In this document: positions 1 through 9,373 of the stretch, piece after piece
How the letters are laid out: each line of letters starts with the position of its first letter
Numbering within the stretch: position 1 is the stretch's first letter
NCBI GenBank assembly: GCA_022539475.1
Contig: VCMS01000112.1
Span: forward strand, 96,810-160,809
Direction of reading: 5' to 3'
Source of the DNA: Gracilaria domingensis
Taxonomy: Eukaryota; Rhodophyta; Florideophyceae; Gracilariales; Gracilariaceae
DNA: 64,000 nucleotides
The notes under the pieces: model-generated
The model's input: the letters and a program-made list of their open reading frames with translations, nothing else
What the model was told of the DNA's origin: nothing
The model's database searches: none
Made by a program: the position numbers and the translations under genes

Positions 1-680
1 GTGAACGTAGTGAGAGGTTCTGCATCGTCGTCCAATGGTATCTGCCAATAGCCCCAATTGGCATCCAGTATTGTGAATACCGTTGCTTCGCCTAAGGAAT
101 CGAGACAATCGTCCATTCTGGGAATCGGATAACTGTCTCATTTGGTCATTGCGTTTAGTCTTCGGTAGTCAATGCAAAACCTTACGGACCCGTCCATCTT
201 TGCCACGAGAACGAAAGGACTTGCCAATTAAGATTCGTGTGGCAGGGCTGGCTCGATGACGCTAACTTTCCGCATCTTCGCCAGTTGTTCTTCTACAATC
301 TTGCGTCTCTTAAGGCCTGTACGATACGTGTGTTGGTACACCGGCTCAGCGTCATCCTTAAGGTCTACTCGATGTTTCGTAGCCCGAATATCTCCCAATT
401 GGCCAGATCACATGGATTTGAAATCTCGGAGAAGCTCGGTGACCTCTGCGCCGTACGATTCGAATTCCTCTCCTAGGTTTACCTCCTCTTCCCAAGTCTC
501 GACGTCCTCGTAGTCATTGGGAGTGAGTTCATCTGATGAGATTTCCATGATGGCCATTGGAGCTAGTAGTGCAATACCAACGACAGTACCCTTTGGTAAG
601 CGTATCGGGCGGTCTCGGAAGTTACTCATATTAACCAGAAAGGGAACCCTCGGTTTGCAATCCATAATACCATTGGCCAT
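1..680 (-). pseudogene. Gypsy element 1: post-protease linker and N-terminal reverse transcriptase
   Basis: The minus strand from 680 encodes a linker with ANGIMD and a run of hydrophobic residues before an acidic stretch; the same block in element 3 reads ANGVMD. It continues into RT with a KHRVDL block, a substrate-binding FCIDYRRLN motif and a DANWGYW motif that holds the first catalytic Asp. Three in-frame stops interrupt it: TGA near 405 where Trp is expected, TAA near 232, and TGA near 152 at an expected Arg codon. The linker starts in a different frame from the protease upstream; the TAA stop of that frame overlaps the ATG at 680 by one base. The YLDD part of RT is outside the window. 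Confidence 0.85.
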
Positions 681-1330
681 TAAGGAAAGGTGCGCTGAAT
701 CGTCTTCAGATTATTCTGAAGCGTTACTAGACCAGCAATTTCGGAGGGAGCCAGAGCGGCAGTCTGCGTGATAGGCGGTATTGTAATCGCCCTTGATAAC
801 CGAACCTTATTCGAAACGGTATTCTTCGCCAACGGACGGCGACGTGGGTTGGCGTCTGGACCAGATTTGGAAGCGATAATCGCCACTGGACGGGTGCGGT
901 AAAAGGAAACCTTCCGAAACCCGGGATAGATTGCCTTCAAGTATCGGTCCATGAAGGACGTCTCAAGGAGACATTCGGCACCTAAGGTAGGACAAACAAG
1001 GAACCAAGTACGGAGCCGAAGGTGGCCAATTTGTAAGCAGAGAGGAATGATTCCTTTAATATCCATTGGTCGCATTGATGCATCAGTTACCCTTGGAGTC
1101 CTTCTAACCTTCACCTCCTCCCAGCCAGCCGGTAAAAACTTTGGATGGACCAAGTTCGGCCCTGCTCCAGTGTCCAGGACGCTTGTAACGACCCGCGACC
1201 TTGAGGCAGTTAAACCAATGCTGTGTCTTACTTTGTAATTCTCCTTTCGCAGGATACATATTGGAGAATCCGCTTCGCTGTCCAGTTCGTTACACCATTG
1301 TGCCAAACGTCTGTCTTCTTTTGGTGGCAC
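680..1330 (-). pseudogene. Gypsy element 1 retropepsin-like aspartic protease
   Basis: This 216-residue open stretch contains VLDTGAGPNLVH, the D-T-G-A active site of retroviral-type proteases with flanking hydrophobic residues, and further on LGAECLLETSFMD, which matches the second hydrophobic-Gly block of the fold followed by the usual aspartate. It lies between the Gag tail and the RT linker, as expected for a Gypsy polyprotein. In a live element this enzyme would cut Gag-Pol. It ends in TAA at 680-682 and the polyprotein resumes in another frame, so the protein is not made as a unit. The first residues are unlikely to be a true start; the domain was fused to Gag. Confidence 0.8.
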
Positions 1331-1437
1331 CGACGGTTGTGTATCCGAAAGCTTCTGAAATTCCCTTGGACAAATTTTTTCACCTTCGGCTGTGAGGCTA
1401 GAATCCTGAGAGGGGCGGCGCGCCTCAAGCCGCTCCT

Positions 1438-2021
1438 CTACGCGTTTTCCGACTGATTTTTTCTCCCAGTGGTGTACGCGTAACCACTGGCCTGCACATC
1501 TTCTGGAATATCCGTCGGGTGTTCCCGGGCAGCTTCATCCACTGGAGTCGAGATGTTGGTAACCTGTGGAGCCTTTGCTGGCGTTTCCAACGGAGTAGCG
1601 TATCTCGAGGTACCAAGAGACGACGTGTAGCGTGGAGCCCGACGGTTGAAAATTCCTTCAGACCTCCGTGTCTGGTAACTCGCTTTCCTTAAGGCCATGA
1701 GTTTGTCCTTCGTTTCCTTTGGTAAGAACTTCATGAGATTGCATGGAGTAACCGTTGACAGGTATATGTATCAAGCCTGACGGGAGCGTTGAAAGACATC
1801 CCTATGTGGCTGTGCCGGAAAATACTTCGGCGTAGGCTGCCCTGAAGGGGTTGTTGTTCCTTTGGACGGTATGGAAGGTGCACCTGCCTGAGCCGAACCA
1901 AAGGAAACTGCGAGGACATTTCCTTCGTTCTCGTAGAAACCTGAGGCACTGCTTTCCGAACTCTCAACCATATGGGCCTGGAAGATTTTCCGGACAGGTG
2001 TCGCTCTTTGTCTGGCGTCAT
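1438..2021 (-). pseudogene. Gypsy element 1 Gag C-terminal region
   Basis: Two overlapping open stretches (1771-1971 and 1438-1734) follow the capsid-like part of Gag on the minus strand. They are rich in Pro, Ser, Thr and basic residues, as Gag tails often are. At the junction near 1740-1775 a segment ending in STVTPCNL sits where element 2 has a CX2CX4HX4C zinc knuckle (17088-17705), so I read it as a decayed zinc knuckle. Frame changes separate it from both the upstream Gag and the downstream protease. No function remains. Confidence 0.6.
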
Positions 2022-2058
2022 TATCAGTTGACCGGCGAGAAGTTCTATAAGTTTTCCC

Positions 2059-2853
2059 CTAACCTTCGGAGTAATTCACCAACTGCCTGTAGGAGAGGTT
2101 GGAATGATCCATATGGTGATTTTGAACGTGCGTCCTAATGGCAGGCAGCAATCTAGAGATAAAATGCTGCTTCAGACGGTTCTCGGAGAAGACATTCCCC
2201 CACCTATAGGGTTTCCTCCAAAGCTGGTCGGCGTAATCTTTCTCGGTTACGTTCGAACCCTGCCTGTAGGATATAACTTCCTGATGGGCGTCCATGATGA
2301 CATCATCTGGCGCATATGTTTCCAAAAGGTAGTGAACAACTTCCGGATAGGACCTAAGGAGTTCCCGATCGGTTGCATCGACGGGGTCAGTAGTTCCAGA
2401 GATTTTAGAAACCACATGGTCTTGCCCTTGCTCATAAAGAAAAAACTGAAAAAGATACAGAGCGGCACCCTCGTGGACGCCGTTCTGGTCACAGGCCGTG
2501 CGGAACAGACTGAGAAGGCTAAGGATAGAAATGGAGTCCGATCCCGAAAACTTTTCCGTTATGGTTAGCTGCATCCGTTTGGCCCATCTGGCGACCTTTT
2601 TGGCCACCGAGCTGGAGTATCGCGTTGACCGATGGGCCAGGCGATACGTGCGGTAGTCCAATACCCTTTTGAAGAGTTCATTGGTCTTTACCAACGGCTT
2701 GAGACGTCGAACGGCAGCTTCATTCGTTTCTGAGCCACTGGAACCCGACGAATCCGAATCGGACTCGCTACCGCTGGGGTTCGTCCGGCTTTTCCTCTGG
2801 TTCTTCGAGTTCTTCCTTCTGCTACTTCTCTTCCGGACAAGAATTTTTTTCAT
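2059..2853 (-). pseudogene. Gypsy element 1 Gag, capsid-like region
   Basis: The open frame runs further upstream (to 3081), but the part that aligns with other Gag proteins starts near the ATG at 2853. It has a basic N-terminus, an acidic Ser-rich stretch (GSESDSDSSGSSGSE), then a helical region with RLKPL, DYRTYRL, MQLTITEKFSG and YLFQFFLYEQ. The same order is seen in Gag of element 2 (18386-19282: LKPSNPLY, GYYRL, MQITLQKKEFS) and in the relic of element 3. In a live element this would form the particle shell. The product upstream of 2853 lies in repeat-rich DNA and is probably chance coding. The frame is open here but downstream Gag is broken. Confidence 0.8.
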
Positions 2854-3338
2854 TTTTGGGAGTGCAAATAGAGTGCATCTCTCGGGGTGTTCAGCCTCCA
2901 ACTGCACTCCGCCTGTACGCCATCCGCGTTCCAATGTGACACCCTTGGCAGGGCATTTCAATTTTTTAATAGTTTGTTTCATTATTGTGAGTGCGCGTGG
3001 AGTGCAAACTGAGATCGTCGGGGGCGAAGTGCGGACAATGTGGGCGCAGATGGAGTGCAACATGTATCGCGTGCACTCCAAGTGCGCTCCATGTGCTTAG
3101 CGGGCGTCCTCCAATGTGACACCGTGAAAATAAGCAGCAATCGCACATTGATCGCACTCAATGCGCCTTCCGTTTGACATCCATGTATCATCCATTTGTG
3201 CAATCCAACCTCAAATTTCACTTCTCTTTTTCCAAAAATTTCTCATAGGGCTTCTTCCTACGGTCAGAACTTCTAGCTTCCAATGGCCGCTTTTCATCTT
3301 CAGCCTCTAAACCTAAAGCAAGTATGCTCTCCTAGTCA
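2854..3338. repeat. Leader of Gypsy element 1 with repeated short motifs
   Basis: No gene is recognised. The stretch carries several copies of a GAGTGCAA or CACTCC type motif on both strands (for example near 2863, 2901, 2990, 3000, 3050 and 3070). TCCAATGTGACACC occurs twice, near 2931 and 3109, about 180 bp apart. It may be the untranslated leader or a damaged LTR of element 1. Confidence 0.45.
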
Positions 3339-4409
3339 ATGGTATCAACGGAATCGGAGACGGAAAAACACCTCTCTGACGCCATCACCATGACGCTCTT
3401 TGCTGTCTCCAAATCGGCGACTAGACAGCGCTTGATCATTTGGCCCCGCTTTAAAAATGAAAACATGCCCACTTCTCCATACATTGAACTCCCCACTCCG
3501 GGTATTGTTCCGAACAATCTTGCAGACCAAGACACCTCTCATTTCAATTTCTTGGATATAGCGAACATGTTCCACACGATCCGGTTTCACGACTGGCCAG
3601 CCCGCCTGTTCCCCATGCCCAAGGTCCAATTCGGAAATATCTCCGGTCCCACTCAAAGAAGAAGAAAATCCGCTCTTGGCTATAGACCAAAGCAGAACGC
3701 GCTGATGCGGCCGCTCCAGTGTACCTTGCCAATGGGCTTCAAATAAGCCGTCCACATAGCCCACCATCTCGTTTCCTCAGCTCCTCAAGAGGCATTTAGC
3801 CAAACCATTCTGCGTCTTCCAGGCAGCAAACCTTTCCCAACACCACTGCCAACGCTTTCTCAAACCGTGGCAATGCATACCATGAGGAAACACTATGTCC
3901 TTCTCCTCCACATCATAGACGATGTAAAAATCGTCTTCGCGGGATGGGAAAAATCCTTTGTCCAGGATCTCCACCACAAGATACTCGCCTTCCTGGGAAG
4001 GCGGCGCCTTCGAGTCAAGTGGTCTAAGTCATCCAAGCTCGGCCACATCGAAGATGTCGAAATAACATTTATAGGATGGCCATGGAACCTGCGCACCCGT
4101 GTCATCGCACCAGCACCTCCAAAACTGGTTGAAGCCAGGAACAGTGTAAAGATCGTGGCTGCTGCTTTGAGAAACACGAGGTCACTTTCTTTGACGATAA
4201 AAGATATCAACGTGGTCCAAAGAGCCGTAGGGAAAGCGACATGGTTGGCCCTCGGAAACCGACCTTTGCTATCAGTCCTGTCCAAAACCTTGCACTTGCT
4301 CGCCCACAATGCAAGCAATGCCATGCAGCTTCATGAGACGGCAACCGAACTAAATCACCTGGCAAACCTCCTGCCTCTCTCCCGCTACAATCTATCGATG
4401 CCATGGTGA
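3339..4409 (+). pseudogene. DIRS-like reverse transcriptase
   Basis: One frame runs from the ATG at 3339 to a stop at 4409 with a single internal TAA at 3744. Visible RT blocks are DIANMFHTIRF (palm strand with the first Asp), LPMGFK, HIIDDVKIVFAG (the x-D-D box, with Ile-Ile in place of the usual Tyr-Val or Tyr-Ile), and an FLGRRRLRVKWSKS block that fits the DIRS-type region after the DD box. AVGKATWLALG follows near the end, as in the connection to RNase H. The first-block Asp and both active-site Asp residues are present. It would copy element RNA into DNA. It is inactive because of the stop and missing partner domains. Confidence 0.6.
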
Positions 4410-4917
4410 AACATCATCATTGCCTTCGACGTATCCAAGAGGAAGGGCACTGTCGTGTACACAGCCTTCGAAGGAAACAAAGTCCAGTCACTCTTTCAAA
4501 ACGAAGCGCTGCGCAGCGCACGCTCGACACACAACTACAACCAAAGAGACACAACTGAGACAGGGCCAGATGCTGCAACTCCGCCGCTCCGAAACTCTCG
4601 CCTCGAGAACTTCGTCAAGGCAGACCGCTTTCAGGCACAAATGGGACCATGGAGAGCATATTAACGTTGTGGAGGCCAGTACAGCGATGATGTCACTAAG
4701 ATTGGCCATATCCCCGCAAGATTCAAAATGCAGACTGCTGATGCTGGGAGAATCGGCCATAGTTATTGGCAACCTCAACAAGGAGCTATCGTCTAGTACC
4801 GAAATGAACCAGGTGGCGAGGAAGTTCGGAGCAGAATGCACCGCCGCTGACATACACGCTCTGCTGGCGTACATTCACACATCGCTAAACCCAGCAGACG
4901 CACCAAAGCGTTCTTAA
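4410..4917 (+). pseudogene. DIRS-like RNase H
   Basis: The frame of the RT continues as IIIAFDVSKRKG (an RNase H first strand with Asp) to a stop at 4664. A second frame (4420-4917) then carries EHINVVEASTAMM, a serine-rich helix and NPADAPKR at the end. The E-x-I-N-V-x-E-A block and the closing N-P-A-D are hallmarks of RNase H in DIRS and related tyrosine-recombinase retroelements. The two halves are joined by a frameshift near 4640-4665. It would remove the RNA strand during reverse transcription; this copy is dead. Confidence 0.55.
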
Positions 4918-5070
4918 ACCCCCCCTTCCCTACGAACACCTTGCGTGAAGCAGCCGCTTTCTCCCGCGGCAGCTCTCCTGAAGAGGACTCTCAAAACATC
5001 TGTTGCCTCAAAAGACATCCACGGAGCTTTCCCAAGCGATGCAAAAAAACCCAAGGATTCGTAATCACGA

Positions 5071-5455
5071 ATGGGTCACGACTTTCCCCGCATACCGATG
5101 CCAGCAAAGGCCTTCTTTACCAAGCACAGGCTCATTACCCAATCCCTGAAGCCGGCAACAGTTGCTACGTATTGCAACGCTTTAGATAGGCTTACCGCCA
5201 TCTACAGTAGTATCTTAATCTCCTCCCATCAGCTAGATGAAACAATCGAAGGCCATATTCAGAGACTTTTTGATGAAGAACCAAGAGCGGGACGAAAACA
5301 GAAAATAGTGAACGCAGTTTGCGCGCTATACATTGTTGACGCGAGGACCAAAACCAGGCTCCCCTTGACACACAGAAGCCTTAAAGGGTGAGAGAAATTC
5401 CAAAAACCACAGCCAGCGCGACCATTGTTCGCCGCTTCCTTCATATAAGGAAAGA
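5071..5455 (+). pseudogene. N-terminal part of a tyrosine recombinase
   Basis: The stretch has SLKPATVATYCNALDRL, a helical core-binding pattern (T, Y, A, L spacing) typical of tyrosine recombinases. LDETIEGHIQRLF follows, then LTHRSLKG with a TGA stop where LKGW is expected, and FQKPQPARPLF. DIRS and Ngaro recombinases show the same LKGW then P-x-R-P order. The stop at about 5391 and another (TAA) near 5445 end the reading frame, and the catalytic C-terminal domain was not found downstream. The RNase H just upstream supports this call more than the fragment alone. Confidence 0.5.
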
Positions 5456-6982
5456 ACTCATGTGTCCCCTACTGCTTAAAATTTTCGTTTGTCACGACTA
5501 CCCTATTGTGAGCTTCCAGTCTTAGACACGAAATACTTCTCGTGGTGTGTAATCATCTTTAAACTTTCGTTTTTTGTTTCCTACCCCCTGCTACTCTGAG
5601 TTCCTGCGAACTTCGCTCGTCCCGCGATGGGAACTGCAGCTGGCAATAGCACAGACGAAAACCGTCTTCCTCGACAATCACAGATCTGACAACTGTTTGT
5701 TCTGCAATTTGCACGACTGAGCTCCCGGACCCAGCGGTATGTTATGAACATTTTTGCCTACAAAGGAAAGAATTGTGACTCAAAGATTCATCGTAGATGA
5801 TTCATCATGGAATCTCCGAGAAAAATCTTGTTGGAAACCCCCACGTGGTTGCCTCCGTTGTAGTATTCACTCCATGAGGGGGGAAAGCCAGAGAAAAAAA
5901 CGGCAGGATCGTTCCCGGATGGTCAGCTCATGGCTAGCTGTTTCCGTGCAGCTAATCAGGGTTCTTCTAGCGACGTACCACCCAGGTCCGTAAGGGCGAT
6001 CGGCGAGTTGACCGATCGCCTGGTCAAGTTTAGCGACATCCCGAGTCCAGGGAAACGGTCGGCGCGCCGAACACCTTTGCGAGTTTAACGACCTCCTGAA
6101 TCTGGGGGAGTGGTCGGTGTGGCAATCACTGCGGCGATTAATCGACATCCCAAGTCGCTGGCCTTCTGAAAGAGCTGCAGAGAGTTTTACTACAACCCAG
6201 AAATTAGAGGTTTTCATTTGCAATAACTGTCCACAAAACCTCGTCTTCTGATGTACATCAAACCTGCGTACAAGAATTCATCAAATCCTGTAACCACCAA
6301 CCTGCTTTCTGGATCCATTACGATGATGACTCCGAGTATGCGCACGACATCAACGCACAAAAGACAATTGTCACAGATCGCCAACGACATTCACATCCAA
6401 TCCACTTCCTGAAGAAAACCCGGGTTGCAGCCGCAGCCTTTGCCACATACTGGAAACACAATCCAACTCCTGAAACTGGAGTTGTCCCCGCTTGAATTAA
6501 TGTGTGCTCCTACACTGCAGAAATTCGGGCACTCGTGGTCTCTATTGACAGGCTTCGTAACCGTGTCGCTGGTGTTTTTCGCTTTTTTGTTGACTCTCTC
6601 TCTCTGTTCAGGATGGATTACAAGGAAATCTGCGGAAACAATGCAGCACTCTGCAAAATCTTGCGGCAAAGCTGGATAAGCTGAGTTATTACTGCACTGT
6701 GTACCTTTCTTGGACTCGAAGCCACTGTGGTGTAGAGCAGAACGACAAGTAGGCGACCTTGCCAAGAGTGGTTTGTGCATATCTCTTCGTCTCCAAGCAG
6801 ATATTTCAATGGACTACGCGGACGTAAGGGCTATGCTGCGGCTCCAATCAAAGAGCAAAACAATCGCTGGGGAATGTTTAGACACTATCACCGATCAGCG
6901 TGAGGCACTAAACACGTTCCCGCACTCCATCCAGTGGCGTCTTATTTAGACCAACGCCTGTTGAAGTGTGATTGTAGTACCA
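5456..6982. other. Gene-poor stretch, with a decayed coding-like segment at 6230-6900
   Basis: No gene is recognised. Between 6230 and 6950 the plus strand reads in pieces like a decayed coding sequence (for example the open stretch 6502-6684), but I match it to no family. The region also holds the 55-bp tandem repeat listed separately. It may be the 3' part of the DIRS-like element or older debris. Confidence 0.4.
5967..6165. repeat. Degenerate tandem repeat, unit about 55 bp, about 3.5 units
   Basis: Units start near 5967, 6034, 6089 and 6139. Two adjacent units begin GTTTAGCGACATCCC and GTTTAACGACCTCCT and both contain GGTCGG, and a partial unit begins TTAATCGACATCCC. The first unit contains a palindrome, GGCGATCGG with CCGATCGCC, near 5996-6020. 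Confidence 0.55.
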
Positions 6983-8133
6983 TGTAATCTATTTCGTGTT
7001 ATCGACTACTTGGCGATACGAACCCGCGCCCCTTTGTGGGACTGTCGTTTGCGTGTATTGCAATGTCGAAAGGTCGCTCGCCTGTTCTACTGTCTTACTG
7101 TATCGCCGGTTTCACTGTTTTGTTCTACAAGATAAGTAGGGCTCTTCCGTGCGGATTCAGGCACTGTCGAAGGGCAACCTTAAGGAGCTACCGAGTTCTG
7201 TTCTTTCTTGTAAGCGCTCCTACTGTTCCCTGTTACCGCTCTGTTCCCTCTCGCTCCCCTTCGTTCTCTAGCTTTTCAAATTCGGCGTCTCTTGGAGCAC
7301 AGTTGGCAAGAACAGAAATTCGTTGGGTAGGGTCGACATTTGAGTTTGCGAAGAGCGTAAATGCAAAAAACGAATCACAAATTTTTGCTTCATTTCCATG
7401 AGCGTGTAACTTGGAAGACTGAGGGAGGAAACGAGACTCAAAATTCTTGAACGATTCATTATTTTCTCGCTTGGTCGTTAGGAGCACCATGAAGTCAGGG
7501 TTCACGTCGGATAGAACGGCCAACGGATCACGTTTGTAAAAAGCACTCACAATGGCGTCAACCCCTGTCTCAGATTGAATGACCTTGGTATCAATGGCTT
7601 TGCACAGATTACTTGCACGGCCGTAGAGTTGGCATTCTAACATTATGCCCTGTAATTCTTTTGTTATCTTTTTGATATTTTTTTCCGAAAGTCGGTCATG
7701 AAAAAGTTTCCATTGTTTGAGAGCGGTGGCGTAGAACTCATAGTTGCCTTTGCCATCTGTCCAGGGAACATTGCGGGTATCCCAGGAAAAACGAGGGCCA
7801 GCGGGTTTGTAAGAAGATCCTTTTGGGCCCATAACTTCGAAAAGATAGAGAACGGAGAGGGGCGAGAGGGAACAGAGCGGTAACAAGGAACAGTAGGAGC
7901 GTTTACAACAAAGAACAGAACTCGATAACTCCTTAAGGTTGCCCTTCGACAGTGCTTGGATCCGCACGGAAGAGCCCTATTTATCTTGTAGAACAAAACA
8001 GTGAGACCGGCGAAACAGCAAGACAGTAGAACAGGCGAGCGACATTTCGGCATCGCAATAGACGCAAAAGATAGTCGCACAAAGGGGCGCCGGTTCGTAT
8101 CGCCAAGCAGTCTAAAACACGAAACAGATTGCA
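6983..8133 (-). mobile_element. Palindromic Copia derivative: gag fragment between 295-bp inverted arms
   Basis: The two arms (6983-7277 and 7839-8133) are inverted copies of the same 295-bp leader, with no length difference and roughly nine in ten positions matching by eye. The outer ends are TGTAATC and GATTGCA, so the unit begins TG and ends CA. It is flanked on both sides by TACCA (6978-6982 and 8134-8138), a perfect 5-bp target duplication. Between the arms is 561 bp of a Copia gag. An LTR element has direct, not inverted, end repeats, so this is an inserted aberrant product whose transcript could fold into a long hairpin. Confidence 0.8.
6983..8133. repeat. Inverted repeat arms of the palindromic Copia derivative
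   Basis: The left arm is 6983-7277 and the right arm is 7839-8133, reading inwards from both ends. Conserved blocks include TTGGCGATACGAACC, GTTTTGTTCTACAAGATAA and AAGGGCAACCTTAAGGAG. A third copy of the same leader, in the orientation of the right arm, lies at about 46900-47342. The right arm stops 6 bp before the gag ATG. Confidence 0.85.
7233..7832 (-). pseudogene. Copia (GalEa-like) gag fragment
   Basis: The ATG at 7832 starts MGPKGSSYK. The protein goes on with a Trp-containing PWTDGKGNYEFY block, LYGRASNLCKAI, AIVSAFYKRDPLAVLS and TTKRENNESFKNFESRF. These fit Gag of Ty1/Copia elements, where a T(T/S)xR-E-S-FxxFExRF pattern is usual. The final residues (EKLENEGEREGTER) come from the inverted arm, so the true Gag was cut after about 185 residues. 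The second copy (46213-46900) continues past the cut with DADFQLAATTDD, showing what was lost. I picked the ATG at 7832 because it follows the leader directly and has a homologous ATG in the second copy. Confidence 0.7.
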
Positions 8134-8328
8134 TACCATTTCCTCTTCGGAAGAGAAAAAGCAATACCATGAAGAAGACAGTAAATGACATAGACCTGAA
8201 CACAGAAAAGAAATAGAGAAGATATAGAGAGAATGTTGAGTAGCCCGCAGAAATAGAACAAACTCCTCAAGTACAAATAAAAACATACGAATCAAACGAT
8301 GGAAACAAAAAGCGAACGAGTGATGTTA

Positions 8329-8960
8329 TCCAGTGGACGAGCTCGAGAAGCGAGAAGCGGAATCTTCGAGAGAAAATGGAAGAGCACCTGTGAACAGTAC
8401 AAGCGCTAATAGCAGGCTTAGACGGCTTTCGAGCTTTGTAAGTGGGTCAGCAAGATTTAATTTGCCCGGAACCCACATGAAACGGTTGACGTTGTGTGTT
8501 TCGAACTCAAAACAGATGATGCTAACATCAACACTGATAGCGCGGTCTGTGGCGGTGAGACAGGTTGACAGAGTATCATACAGATCTTTCGAGTCAACAA
8601 CAATGATGAGGGACACATCGATTCCCAAAATCTTTGCCTGTCCTCGCGCAAGTAGCTTCCCTTCATCGATCGCTTCTCTGGCAACTAGAATCTCCGCTGA
8701 ACATATATTTGACCGGACAAGGGGACTTCTGAGAACTCCACGACAGAAGGTGAAAGACGGCATCGTTCTCGAAATCACCAAACAGAACACCAGCAACATA
8801 ACCCAGTTGTCCGTAGTCACACATTCCTCTTGCATCGCCGAACACTAGAACAGAGACTTCATACTCTCCTGCAGTGGGACGGGGGAAGGTTATGCGTGTT
8901 CCACGTTTCTTCAGGTTTCGCAGAGTGTTGATCTGAAGCACAAGATCTTTCACCCTAACG
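8329..8960 (-). pseudogene. Copia RNase H, C-terminal pol relic
   Basis: The minus strand reads FGDARGMCDYGQLGYVAG (near 8860-8830) with the first RNase H Asp. After a frameshift near 8700 come SAEILVAREAIDEG (the catalytic Glu block), VVDSKDLYDTL (a catalytic Asp in D-S) and VPGKLNLADPLTK, the NxADxLTK closing motif of Ty1/Copia RNase H. The order and the final motif are diagnostic for the end of Copia pol. It is separated from other Copia pieces and lies directly upstream (in its own sense) of the palindromic element, which inserted in its 3' flank. It is inactive. Confidence 0.75.
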
Positions 8961-9373
8961 TCAGCCCAGGCAAAACTCGTTAAGGGGAAACTAAAAGGGC
9001 TTTGAGTAGACTTGCAGACAAGATGAATGAAGTAGTAAGGTAATACCACCAACAGCATTGAAAAATAAGTAAGTTTTTGTTTCACTGACATTTCCATAAT
9101 GTGATTTTTTGAAAAAATTAAACTCCTCGAAAGTGCCCTTACATTTAATTGAAAGGCATCAATTTCATTTACCGTCTCATGATGATTCAATGACAATGGG
9201 TTTTCCTAGGGCAGGTCCCTTCTGTTGTAACAAACTGGAAGCCACAGAACAAAAGGAGGATACTGTAATACCCAGCCAACTGAGAGCGCAGTTCAAGAAA
9301 CGAAAGGAAGAGAATTCAATTGCGTTCAAAGACTCATCCCTTTGCTTACATCGGTTGCAGTCCATGGGATAAG
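8961..9373. other. Stretch with no recognisable gene
   Basis: I see no domain or repeat in this stretch between the Copia RNase H relic and the LTR that starts at 9374. Confidence 0.5.

Larger units (their letters stand above)
1..2853 (-). mobile_element. Ty3/Gypsy element 1, decayed, runs off the left edge
   Basis: Read on the minus strand from 2853 to 1, the order is Gag capsid-like region, Gag tail, aspartic protease, linker, then the start of reverse transcriptase, the normal order of a Ty3/Gypsy gag-pol. The reading frame is broken by several stops and frame changes, so this copy is dead. Gag and the post-protease linker align by eye with those of Gypsy elements 2 (13886-19576) and 3 (57574-63500), so all three belong to related families. 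The rest of pol and any opposite-strand accessory gene would lie outside the window. No LTR was recognised to the right of gag. Confidence 0.85.
3339..5455 (+). mobile_element. DIRS-like (tyrosine recombinase) retroelement, decayed
   Basis: Three domains follow each other on the plus strand: a reverse transcriptase (3339-4409), an RNase H of the type with EHINVVEA and a closing NPAD motif (4410-4917), and the N-terminal part of a tyrosine recombinase (about 5071-5455). In known retroelements the RT, RNase H, tyrosine recombinase set marks DIRS and Ngaro-type elements, which integrate without a DDE integrase. The copy is broken by stops and frame changes, and the catalytic C-terminal half of the recombinase (R, HxxR, Y) is not seen. 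The inverted or split direct repeats typical of this class were not found. Confidence 0.65.

Noticed and set aside
1-5455. TGA read as Trp in an altered code (two TGA codons where Trp is expected)
   Set aside because: TAA and TAG also break the same elements, the intact aminotransferase uses TGG for Trp and ends in TAA, and TGG to TGA transitions are common in decay.
8060-8110. tRNA-like segment (GGTTCGTATCG) in the Copia leader
   Set aside because: It lacks a full cloverleaf, and the T-loop-like piece has a wrong base at the position of the invariant A; a primer-binding site is more likely.
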